The position numbers were made by a program, and so were the translations under genes. A stretch of DNA of 64,000 bases from Mucilaginibacter sp. KACC 22063 (GTDB lineage Bacteria > Bacteroidota > Bacteroidia > Sphingobacteriales > Sphingobacteriaceae): contig NZ_CP117877.1 of the NCBI RefSeq assembly GCF_028736115.1, positions 124,001 through 188,000 of the forward strand. Reading direction: 5' to 3'. Of this stretch, positions 46,166 to 54,054 are shown piece by piece. Position 1 is the first letter of the stretch. The number at the start of each line of letters is the position of its first letter. Under the pieces are notes generated by a model. The model was not told where the DNA came from. It did not search any database and saw only the letters and a list, made by a program, of their open reading frames with translations.

Positions 46166-46852
46166 TTACGGTAACATGATCTCTGCAACTGCACGTTGTT
46201 GATGAAGTTTCCAGTGGGCTTCTGCAACCTCAGCTGCTGTTATCGTTGGCATTCCTTCCGGAAAATCTCCCTTATGTTTACCTTCACTTACAACCAGTGC
46301 ACCAATAGATACAATACCTGCATATATGTTATCATCCTTCAGATCCATATTGAGCAGCCGTGCATAATTTAATAATGCCCCCGCGGCAACGCCGAAACTT
46401 GCGGTTCTATTTACTGGATGCTGTGCAGACGATGCTGTGGTAAACAGGATGCTGCCGTCTTTTCTTGCCAGCATTTGTGGGAGCACGGCCTGTACTGCAG
46501 TTATGGCAGCAAGTACCTGATAGTCCAGATGATGCTGTTCATTTACTACATCGATGTTTCTTGCGGTCCGCATACTATCCCAGGTAGGGGTCGGGCTGAA
46601 TTCCAATACATCAATGGTACCGTAATGATTGATAACTTCCTGTAGCGAGCGGGATAATTGCTCACGGTCTAATATGTTGGCCTGGAAAGACGTAGCCTCA
46701 ATGCCTTTGTTCAGCAGATCGTCTTTCAGCGCATTTAGCTTCTCCATGTTTCTTGCAAGCAGCGCCACATTGTACCCCTCTTTTCCGAATTTTTCAGCCA
46801 CGGCAAATCCTACACCCGGACCGGCACCAACAATGGCTATTGTTTTTTTCAT
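46166..46852 (-). CDS. Atypical short-chain dehydrogenase/reductase
   Basis: 228 residues from the ATG at 46852 (MKKTIAIVGAGPGVG). Rossmann motif GAGPGVGFAVA, ALLARN cofactor segment and the FTTASSAQHPV strand before the active site are present. Where the catalytic YxxxK should follow, the sequence reads NRTASFGVAAGALLNYARLL without Tyr or Lys, so a normal SDR mechanism is unlikely. Similar variants occur with GAGxGVG proteins. Role unknown. Confidence 0.8.
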   Translation of the reverse strand: MKKTIAIVGAGPGVGFAVAEKFGKEGYNVALLARNMEKLNALKDDLLNKGIEATSFQANILDREQLSRSLQEVINHYGTIDVLEFSPTPTWDSMRTARNIDVVNEQHHLDYQVLAAITAVQAVLPQMLARKDGSILFTTASSAQHPVNRTASFGVAAGALLNYARLLNMDLKDDNIYAGIVSIGALVVSEGKHKGDFPEGMPTITAAEVAEAHWKLHQQRAVAEIMLP

Positions 46853-46941
46853 ATATGTTCTTTTTGTGTTTGTATTGATCAATTAGTTTGTACAATTGTC
46901 ACCGGGCGAATAGGTGGATTGCGTTTTAAAAACATGAATAT

Positions 46942-47316
46942 TTATAATCTTCCAGTGGCAGCATAATTTAGTTTTCTGAAATAATAATAGGATACACATA
47001 GTATGGCAAACGGAACCAGTGGTGCTATGCCTTTTGAAGGGCCATCAGCAAGCCAGTGTCCCAGGCTTGCGGAAAGGAGCAATATGCCAAAAGCAACATA
47101 AGCCCATTCTTTAAACATGCTGGGTATAAACGGGATGAGGATAATTACTGCACCAATGATCTTACAGATGTCCAGTTCGAGACCAAAATAAGCGGGGAAG
47201 CCCATCCTTCGTATGGCTTCTACCAGGTATTCCCGCGGTACAAAATAGGATGGCAGCACAATTAACGCCATTGCGATAATGGTAACTATCCAATAAATTC
47301 TTTTTTCTTTCTGCAT
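46942..47316 (-). CDS. DoxX-like small membrane protein
   Basis: 124 residues from the ATG at 47316 (MQKEKRIYWIVTI). Four membrane helices (about 7-25, 43-62, 69-87, 95-113) in DoxX-like arrangement: FPAYFGLELDICKIIGAVIILIPFIPSMFKEWAYVAFG. Divergent from an HxlR regulator, repeating the arrangement at 41.1-41.9 kb. Confidence 0.75.
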   Translation of the reverse strand: MQKEKRIYWIVTIIAMALIVLPSYFVPREYLVEAIRRMGFPAYFGLELDICKIIGAVIILIPFIPSMFKEWAYVAFGILLLSASLGHWLADGPSKGIAPLVPFAILCVSYYYFRKLNYAATGRL

Positions 47317-47387
47317 GATTAAAATATTATGGCACAAAATTATTTCGATACAACTTTACTATTGTTATCTGTTACCTTTTAGAAACT

Positions 47388-47405
47388 GGTTTCCTTTATG
47401 AAACC
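47388..47405. promoter_or_regulatory. Operator-like palindrome between DoxX-like and HxlR genes
   Basis: GGTTTC-N6-GAAACC, an exact inverted repeat, located 42 bases before the HxlR ATG and 72 bases before the DoxX-like ATG. The sequence differs from the other two HxlR-associated sites. Confidence 0.55.
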
Positions 47406-47446
47406 AAGTGGCTATTGATGTAGTGTTTACTGTAATTTTGTATACT

Positions 47447-47824
47447 ATGAATGCAAAGAAGCAGGCCGTGGAAGCGCCTGAATGTAAGGAGCAACTGATT
47501 GCGATAAAGGATACGATGATCTTGCTATCTGGAAAATGGAAAATTCAAATCATTGGATGGCTGCTCCTGTACGGAAAAGTGCGTTTTATGGATATGCTGC
47601 GCGGAATAGAGGGGATTGCCGCTAAAATGCTGTCTAAAGAATTACAGGAATTGGAGCAAAATCAAATTGTGGCCCGAACCGTGATGCCTACCAAACCAAT
47701 AACGGTAGAATACGAGTTAACAGAACACGGTAAAACTTTAAGCGGGGTAATTACCGCCATTTCGACCTGGGGAGTTACACATCGTAAATTCCTGTTTAAA
47801 AAAGAATCTAAACAGAAATTCTAA
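47447..47824 (+). CDS. HxlR-family transcriptional regulator
   Basis: 125 residues from the ATG at 47447 (MNAKKQAVEAPECKEQL); an upstream in-frame ATG crosses the operator and is not preferred. Winged helix: MILLSGKWKIQIIGWLLLYGKVRFMDMLRGIEGIAAKMLSKELQELEQNQIV with wing PITVEYELTEHG. A cysteine at residue 13 precedes the first helix, as in redox-sensing members. Divergent from the DoxX-like gene it probably controls. Confidence 0.9.
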   Translation: MNAKKQAVEAPECKEQLIAIKDTMILLSGKWKIQIIGWLLLYGKVRFMDMLRGIEGIAAKMLSKELQELEQNQIVARTVMPTKPITVEYELTEHGKTLSGVITAISTWGVTHRKFLFKKESKQKF

Positions 47825-47869
47825 TGTGCATGGTAACGCCAACTAAATTGGATTCATGGAATCAATCTG

Positions 47870-48796
47870 TTAATTAAACTTGTAGGTAATACCCGTGATT
47901 TTTTCAGAAACTTCCCAGAGTTTTTTTGCTAATGCTTGATCATAAGACAGGTTACTTGACTTTACGAGTTCGGGATTACCACGAAGACCGTTCATCCTGG
48001 TTGGACCGAAATATTCCTTGCCTTTTAAATTTTCTTCTGTGGCTGCCCTTAAAATAGGTAAAGTGCCTGTTGGCAGATCTTGCCCTATGATATTGTTCAA
48101 AATTCTGGTTACAAAAAAGCCCATTGAATTTTGAAGATTTGTCTTTGTCCAGCCCGGGTGTGCCGCCGTAACGATCATGTCAAGTTGGTTGGCTTTTAAT
48201 TTTCTGTCTAATTCATAAGCAAAAAGCAGATTGGCTAATTTGCTTTGCGAATAGGATTGAAAACGATTATAGGATTTCTCCCAATTCAGATCATCAAAAT
48301 GGATAGCCGGTTTCATAAACTTTTCATGATGGGCATTACTACTTTGAACAACTACACGGGAATGGGGCGTATTTTTAAGGACATCTAACAATAGCCCCGT
48401 AAGCAAAAAATGCCCTAAGTGGTTGACGCCAAATTGAACCTCCATATTTTGTTTGGTCGCTTCTCTGTGCTTAGGGCTCATGATCCCCGCATTATTGATT
48501 AAGATATCCAGCTGCGAATATTGATGATGAAATTCTACTGAAAACTTCCTGATGGAATCGAAATCGGCCAAGTCCATGTGCATCAATTCAATTTTTGCAT
48601 TCGGGAATTTGCGTTTAATTCCCGCTATAGCCTCTTGTCCTTTTTCTATATTTCGGGCTGTCATAATAACGTGAGCGCCTTTTGCACTTAAAACCATTGC
48701 AGCTTGCAAACCAAGTCCGCTGTTAGCACCGGTAATGAGAACTGTTTTGCTTTCTTGTGAAGAAATATTTGCTTCTGTCCATTTTTGCGTAGCCAT
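47870..48796 (-). CDS. Short-chain dehydrogenase/reductase, retinol-dehydrogenase-like
   Basis: 308 residues from the ATG at 48796 (MATQKWTEANISS). Rossmann motif TGANSGLGLQAA, Asp in MDLADF, NNAG motif (ILINNAGIM), and the catalytic YSQSKLAN (Tyr-x3-Lys) at about 185. Resembles the retinol dehydrogenase/protochlorophyllide reductase-like SDRs used on hydrophobic carbonyl compounds. Convergent with the HxlR gene; the substrate is unknown. Confidence 0.9.
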   Translation of the reverse strand: MATQKWTEANISSQESKTVLITGANSGLGLQAAMVLSAKGAHVIMTARNIEKGQEAIAGIKRKFPNAKIELMHMDLADFDSIRKFSVEFHHQYSQLDILINNAGIMSPKHREATKQNMEVQFGVNHLGHFLLTGLLLDVLKNTPHSRVVVQSSNAHHEKFMKPAIHFDDLNWEKSYNRFQSYSQSKLANLLFAYELDRKLKANQLDMIVTAAHPGWTKTNLQNSMGFFVTRILNNIIGQDLPTGTLPILRAATEENLKGKEYFGPTRMNGLRGNPELVKSSNLSYDQALAKKLWEVSEKITGITYKFN

Positions 48797-49062
48797 TTTT
48801 TTATCGTTAAGTATTTTTAATAGATACAAACTTAGCTGCGTTTGCTTACAAATGGTAAGCAGTTACCCCGGCGAAACCGGTATCCTGAAGGAAATCAACA
48901 AGGTAAAGAACTGCTGAAACAACTGAAAATGAATGTTTTGCAAAATATTAACCTTGCGAGGTGCCCTTGATGTAACTAGTGAAATATGGAAGCTCTTGAG
49001 AATTACTTCCATCATGCTTTACTTTGAAAGGTAATTGTAGAACTAAATTAGAGCGCTTAATC

Positions 49063-49099
49063 ATCAAATAAAACCCGATGTAATCGGGTTTTATTTGAT
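49063..49099. terminator. Perfect 17-bp hairpin beside the tRNA-like repeat
   Basis: ATCAAATAAAACCCGAT and its exact complement flank the loop GTA. On the minus strand it follows the tRNA-3'-end-like repeat directly, with TTTTATTT in the 3' arm. Same layout as at 51412-51440. Fits a terminator of a lost tRNA gene. Confidence 0.6.
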
Positions 49100-49100
49100 A

Positions 49101-49135
49101 CAGCGGAGAGAGAGGGTTCAGAACCCATCTCTGTA
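49101..49135 (-). repeat. 35-bp direct repeat, tRNA 3'-end-like, copy 1
   Basis: Identical over 35 bases to 51464-51498. On the minus strand it ends in GGGTTCTGAACCCTCTCTCT followed by CCGC, which resembles the T-arm and acceptor strand of a serine-type tRNA (GGGTTCGAATCCC...CTCTCC) with a changed loop. No tRNA body is found upstream, so only a 3' fragment is present. Likely an attachment-site remnant. Confidence 0.65.
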
Positions 49136-49423
49136 TTTCGTTGATTTTCAAATTATTATGATCTCACCAAAAATTAACTCACTGCAAAATATGACTGACT
49201 AATAAGTGCTTTCTCCACTTCATCCTTCTCTTCCTCAATGAATATTTAGTAGCGAAGCCGCTTCAATTGATTCCTGGATCTTTGCTGTTTTCAGTTGAAT
49301 AATTAAGTAAACGCAAAAAAATACCCTCTTAATGGCGTTAGTCGCAATTTTGCGTTACCTTAATATTTTATTTACGCGACCGTTAGAACTCCGCGTATCC
49401 CAATTACCTGAAGTTTAAAAGAT

Positions 49424-50584
49424 ATGAACCCGTCTAAGTATATCTGTGTTTTTTGGTTTATTCTGCTATGCCTGACATCGAATGCACAGACGACCAGGAA
49501 TTTGGATATCCGCGACGGGCTTTCCAATAACACGGTTACATCTATTTATAAAGATGATACAGGGTTAATGTGGTTCGGTACGTTGGATGGGCTTAACCAG
49601 TATGACGGCTACACATTCCGAAAATTCGGGAATATCTATGGTGATACCACAACGCTTCCTAATGATAACGTAATGTCTGTAGCAGGTGACCACGCAGGTC
49701 ATATTTGGGTAGGTACGCAAGATGGCGTTGCCCTGTTGGACAAACGGAACCTTAAATTTATCCAGATATACTATAGAGATCCAGGTGGCAAAAAAAGGCT
49801 GATCAAAGGGCAGGTCCCATCAATATGCCGAAATACAGACGGCCATATTTTCCTGGCCACAGCAGAAAACGGCTTACTTAAGGCAAATGCTGCAGGAGGA
49901 ACTGTCGTTGTTCCGCTTAAACTTAATAACCGGCTTTTAGCGGGTAATTATTCTGCCGCCTGTATCTTTCTTTCCCAATCCGGAGAGCTTTGGGTGTCTG
50001 TAGATAATGTCGGCTTGTGTAAATATGATGCGCTCAGCGATCGTTTAATGGTTGTAAAACGGCACAGTTTATATTGTTCAAGTATCACCAGTATTGGCAG
50101 CGGCGCACTCTTATTGGGATCTGAATCTGGTCTTTTTTCTTATGATAAATCGGAAAACCAAATATCAAAGGTGAATATGCTCGAATACAGCAATTCAAAA
50201 ATTGATGGTTTGACCAGGTTGGGTAATGATATATACGTTGCTACTGACGGAAATGGCGTCATTAAATTATCGGAAGCCAATGGAAGTGTGAAAGTTAGTG
50301 GTCATCTTGATACCAGGATTCTCGCAAGTAATTCTGTGTACACTGTTTTCCCGGACGAATTAAACCGGGTATGGATAGGAACCTTTCGCGGGGGGATAGA
50401 TATTTTAGACCAAAAAATCTCCCATTTCCAATCGATCAGGCATTATCCTAATCAGCAAAACAGTTTGGTGAGTAACTTTTGTATCACTGCCTGTGAGGCC
50501 GGGGATGGCCGCGTCTGGATAGGCACAGATGGCAGCGGATTAAGCATTTGGGATAGAAAAACTGGGACTTGTTTACGAACATAG
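49424..50584 (+). pseudogene. Hybrid two-component sensor (HTCS) N-terminal propeller fragment
   Basis: 386 residues. A signal peptide ends at TSNAQTT (about 22), followed by two-component regulator propeller repeats (GLSNNTVTSIYKDDTGLMWFGTLDGLNQYDG, HIWVGTQDGVALLDKRN, RVWIGTFRGGIDILDQ). An intact HTCS has about 1300 residues with Y_Y_Y, kinase, receiver and AraC domains; here the frame breaks at [11 protein letters not shown] and ends eight bases into GH95-derived sequence. These sensors usually control a polysaccharide locus. Confidence 0.85.
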
Positions 50585-51351
50585 CAGAGGCAGCAAAGGT
50601 ACTCAACACTGATAGTCGTTTCAGGGATAACATTTTGTCGAAAAAAGCGTTGTTATTCCCCAAGCAGGTCGGTAAAGAAGGCCAGTTAATGGAATGGTAC
50701 AAAGATTTTGCGGAAACAGACCCGCAACACCGCCACGTTTCGCATTTGTTCGGGCTATATCCCGGCAATGAGATCACCCTTACTACCACTCCTTCACTTT
50801 TTAAAGCAGCCAAAAGGACGCTTGAAATACGTGGTGACGGAGGTACAGGGTGGAGCAGAGGATGGAAAATTAATCTATGGGCCAGGTTGGGCGATGGTGA
50901 CCACGCGTATAGTCTCATCAGAAATCTTTTGCATTATACCACTACTAACGAAATTGAAATGAACGACAGTGGTGGCACCTATCCTAATTTATTTGACGCG
51001 CATCCCCCATTTCAAATTGACGGCAATTTTGCCGGCACCGCAGGCATGACGGAGATGTTACTGCAAAGCCATGAAGGATTTATTAATTTGTTACCTGCAT
51101 TGCCCTCAACCTGGAGCAGTGGAACGATCAGCGGGTTGCGCGCAAGGGGTGGTTACGAAGTTAGCATTCAATGGGCCAATAATCAATTTGACAAGGGAAT
51201 CATAAAGTCGAAATTCAATCAGTCATGTACGATCAAGACAACAACTCCCACCCGTGTAATTAACGCCCAATGCCGTTCTTTCAAAACTCCAACAGGTTAT
51301 TTGGTTCAATTTTATGCAGAAAAGGGATGCTCATATAGTCTGACTAAATGA
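50569..51351 (+). pseudogene. GH95 alpha-L-fucosidase C-terminal fragment
   Basis: 260 residues matching the end of GH95 fucosidases (full length about 800). It starts abruptly with [16 protein letters not shown] at the junction with the HTCS fragment, in a different frame and without start codon. [37 protein letters not shown] and [19 protein letters not shown] are conserved (alpha/alpha)6-barrel motifs; the Asn of the IDGNFG-like loop is present. C-terminal beta domain to YSLTK is complete. The fragment cannot be an active enzyme alone. Confidence 0.88.
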
Positions 51352-51411
51352 AAAGATGCCTTGATAAAACTTACGAAATGGCGTATAAAACAGCTTAACG
51401 AAAAATAAAAA

Positions 51412-51440
51412 AAGCCCGTTTTCATGCGAAATACAGGCTT
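51412..51440 (-). terminator. Leftward terminator beside the second tRNA-like repeat
   Basis: AAGCCTGT/ACGGGCTT (one G-T pair) on the minus strand followed by seven T residues. It lies 23 bases past the tRNA-3'-end-like repeat in the minus direction, as expected for a former tRNA terminator. Confidence 0.7.
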
Positions 51441-51463
51441 TAACTCTTTTTTAGTATGAAAAT

Positions 51464-51498
51464 CAGCGGAGAGAGAGGGTTCAGAACCCATCTCTGTA
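51464..51498 (-). repeat. 35-bp direct repeat, tRNA 3'-end-like, copy 2
   Basis: Identical over 35 bases to 49101-49135 and in the same orientation, 2,363 bases away. Flanking bases differ on both sides, so the repeat is exactly bounded. Followed on the minus strand by an intrinsic terminator. Confidence 0.7.
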
Positions 51499-51507
51499 CT
51501 GTATTGA

Positions 51508-51800
51508 TCAGGCCTGGTGCAGGTTTCACCGCTCAACCTTAAACAGGTCGTGATCATCAAGGGTTCCGCATCCATCCTGTATGGCGGCGGGGCCATAGCA
51601 GGTTTGGTGAACCTGATTAGCAAAACGCCGGGCAAGAAACCGATGCCAGCGGCTTTTACAGCCGGCAATGGAGCAAAGTCGGGACTACGATATTTAGCAG
51701 CTATAATTACAACGGAGCTTATGATCCCGGTAATACCGGCTTTTCAGCGATCCCTAAGAGCAATCGCGTGCTGGTCAATCCAAAGATCTCTTGGAAAACT
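51508..51800 (+). pseudogene. TonB-dependent receptor remnant
   Basis: Two adjacent frames give receptor-like sequence. The first reads VSPLNLKQVVIIKGSASILYGGGAIAGLVNLISKTPG, a plug domain (KGSASILYGGGAIAG is diagnostic). From about 51643 a second frame reads DASGFYSRQWSKVGTTIFSSYNYNGAYDPGNTGFSAIPKSNRVLVNPKI, a barrel segment. Neither end is a gene boundary; the piece is about 100 of the usual 700 residues or more. Confidence 0.75.
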
Positions 51801-51994
51801 CTAGCTTATAAAATAATATTACCCTCACTATCAAAATTCTGTCGCGAAGCCTAATTCTATGACTCCACTTTGGTAAGTTTGGATCAATATGGATGTGTGT
51901 TGGAGGTGCTTTTTATCCAATTCCTTTTGCAGTTACTATGAAACCGGCTGACATTTGAAAAATATCATAATAGAAGGCCGTCATCAGAGACCTT

Positions 51995-54031
51995 CTATTG
52001 TGGTATTTTTACTTTCAATAATCTAGCATTGATGGCTACCACTACCGTGCTCACGGTCATCAGCACAGCGCCAATTGCCGGGCTTAACAAGATGCCCTGA
52101 TTGTACAATACGCCAGCGGCAAGCGGTATGGTTATTACATTGTAACCGGTCGCCCAAGCCAGGTTCTGGATCATTTTCCGATAAGTGGATTTACCAAACA
52201 AGATCAGGTTCACAATGTCCTGAGGGTTACTGTTCACCAAAACGATCCCGGCGGTTTCCGCAGCAATATCGCTGCCGGATCCTACGGCGATGCCAATATC
52301 GGCCTGGGCAAGCGCCGGGGCATCATTTACCCCGTCGCCAGTCATCGCCACAAATTCGCCTTTTCTCTGAAGTTCCTTGATCTTTTCTAATTTCTCATGA
52401 GGCAGCACTTCCGCAAAAAAACCGTCCATTTTCAGTTGTTTACTGACACTTTCGGCCACCTGCTTGTTGTCCCCGGTGAGCAGAATTGACCGGATATTGT
52501 TATCGTGTAATGTGGTCACAGCGCTTGCCGATTCCGGCCTGATCGCATCAGCCATGGCCACAAAACCGGCCAGCTGATCATTGATCAACACAAATACCAC
52601 CGTCTCATTACCAGCCGCACTGTAATCCGAAGGCAGCTGCAAATTATTTTCTTTAAGATAGCCGGGACTAACGATCCTAACCTGTTTTCCATCTACCACT
52701 CCTTCTACACCTTTACCTGTGATCGCCCTGAAATCTGAAACCTGCGGCAGGGTCAGATTTCGTTTCTTTACTTCGCTTATGATCCCGGTTGCAATGGGGT
52801 GCTCAGAGTTAGCTTCGAGGGTCCCGGCAAAACGAATGAGTTCATCTTCATTTTTAGCCTGTTGACCTATGATAACAATCCGCGATACCTCGAACTTCCC
52901 CTTGGTTAAAGTTCCGGTTTTATCAAATACCACGGAGGTGATCTTGCGGGAGTTTTCAAAAGCGGTCCGATTCTTAATCAGCAGGCCATGCTGTGCCGAT
53001 ATAGCAGTTGATCTGGCCACTACCAGCGGTACAGCCAGGCCAAGCGCATGGGGACAGCAGATCACAATGACGGTAACCATGCGCTCCATGGCAAAGGCAA
53101 TATCGCGGCCCAGACTTATCCATACAATAAACGTAGCAATACCCGCCAAGAGCGCAATGATGGTCAGCCAACGTGCGGCTTTGTCCGCTAAGAGTTGTGT
53201 ATTGGATTTAGACTCCTGTGCGCTTCGCACCAGGTCAACGACTTTGAAGAGATAGGAATCCTTACCGCTATGAGTCACCCGAACTTTTAATGAACCGTTG
53301 CCGTTTACCGAACCAGCGATCACTTTTTGTCCCCTTGTTTTTTGAACGGGCTGAGATTCGCCCGTCAGCATCGATTCATTCAGGTAGCTGTCACCTTCTT
53401 CAACCAGACCGTCTGCCGCGATTTTTTCACCGGGTTTGACGAGGATAAGATCGCCTTCTTTCAATATTTCTGTTTGTACCTGCGTTGTGACATCGTCTTT
53501 GATCAGGTGAGCAGTAGAGGGCATCAGTTGGACGAGTAGTTCCAATTCGCGCGAAGCGCCGGCGACCGACCTCATCTCGATCCAGTGACCAAGCAGCATA
53601 ATGAGGATGAGTGTGGCCAGTTCCCAAAAGAAATCCATGCCTTTCAATCCAAATACCGTTGCGGTGCTGTAGCCGTAGGCTACGGTTATGGCGAAGCCGA
53701 TCAGGGTCATCATCCCCGGATTTTTCGATTTCATTTCCGAAAACCAGCCGGTCAGGAACGGCCATCCTCCATAAACAAAGACTACAGTGGACAATAAAAA
53801 AAGAAGATACTGGCTGCCGGGGAAATTAATCGGCAAGTGCAGCCACTGCTGGATCATGTGTGACAAAAGCAGGATCGGAACCGTCAATACCAGTACGAGA
53901 TAAAAACGCTTACGGAAATCAGCGATCATGGCGTTGTGGTCATGGCCGCCATGCCCCATTTGCTGGTGATGCATATCATGATGCTTGTTTTTATGAGCTG
54001 AGTTTTCGGTCACATGGTGCTGATGTTCCAT
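51995..54031 (-). CDS. copB: P1B-type copper ATPase, CopB-like (CPH motif)
   Basis: 678 residues. Instead of an HMA domain the N-terminus is a His/Met-rich tail (about 1-35: HHDMHHQQMGHGGHDHN). Eight membrane helices; the sixth carries CCPHALGLA (about 325), the CPH signature of the P1B-3 group that exports copper, often Cu(II). TGES in the actuator domain, DKTGTLTKG phosphorylation loop, and MTGDGVNDAPAL hinge are all present. Last gene of a leftward operon with the multicopper oxidase and DUF3347 protein. The symbol copB follows the CPH-ATPase use. Confidence 0.93.
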   Translation of the reverse strand: MEHQHHVTENSAHKNKHHDMHHQQMGHGGHDHNAMIADFRKRFYLVLVLTVPILLLSHMIQQWLHLPINFPGSQYLLFLLSTVVFVYGGWPFLTGWFSEMKSKNPGMMTLIGFAITVAYGYSTATVFGLKGMDFFWELATLILIMLLGHWIEMRSVAGASRELELLVQLMPSTAHLIKDDVTTQVQTEILKEGDLILVKPGEKIAADGLVEEGDSYLNESMLTGESQPVQKTRGQKVIAGSVNGNGSLKVRVTHSGKDSYLFKVVDLVRSAQESKSNTQLLADKAARWLTIIALLAGIATFIVWISLGRDIAFAMERMVTVIVICCPHALGLAVPLVVARSTAISAQHGLLIKNRTAFENSRKITSVVFDKTGTLTKGKFEVSRIVIIGQQAKNEDELIRFAGTLEANSEHPIATGIISEVKKRNLTLPQVSDFRAITGKGVEGVVDGKQVRIVSPGYLKENNLQLPSDYSAAGNETVVFVLINDQLAGFVAMADAIRPESASAVTTLHDNNIRSILLTGDNKQVAESVSKQLKMDGFFAEVLPHEKLEKIKELQRKGEFVAMTGDGVNDAPALAQADIGIAVGSGSDIAAETAGIVLVNSNPQDIVNLILFGKSTYRKMIQNLAWATGYNVITIPLAAGVLYNQGILLSPAIGAVLMTVSTVVVAINARLLKVKIPQ

Positions 54032-54054
54032 AATGCTTGTTTTTAATGATTCTT

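Larger units (their letters stand above)
48797..49423. other. Gene-free scar region upstream of the HTCS fragment
   Basis: 627 bases with no intact gene. It includes the perfect hairpin 49063-49099, the tRNA-3'-end-like repeat 49101-49135 and about 290 AT-rich bases before the HTCS start. A plus-strand stretch at about 48840-48950 can be read for over 30 codons without stop (PEGNQQGKELLKQLKMN) and may be the tail of a lost gene, but no family fits. Confidence 0.5.
51352..51994. other. Scar region between GH95 fragment and copper locus
   Basis: 643 bases with no intact gene. It contains the hairpin 51412-51440, the repeat copy 51464-51498, the TonB-receptor remnant 51508-51800, and about 190 bases before the copper ATPase stop with nothing recognisable. 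Confidence 0.6.

Noticed and set aside
48840..48950. Plus-strand protein-like stretch with PEGNQQGKELLKQLKMN
   Set aside because: No start codon, two overlapping frames are equally open, and no family match; kept only as a note on the gap.
48948..49151. 67-codon minus-strand frame crossing the 49063-49099 hairpin and the 35-bp repeat
   Set aside because: It is formed by non-coding features (a perfect hairpin and a tRNA-like repeat); composition and lack of a plausible start argue against a gene.
53427..53765. 112-codon alternative frame inside the copB ATPase gene
   Set aside because: Arg/His-rich out-of-frame reading of a well-conserved ATPase segment.
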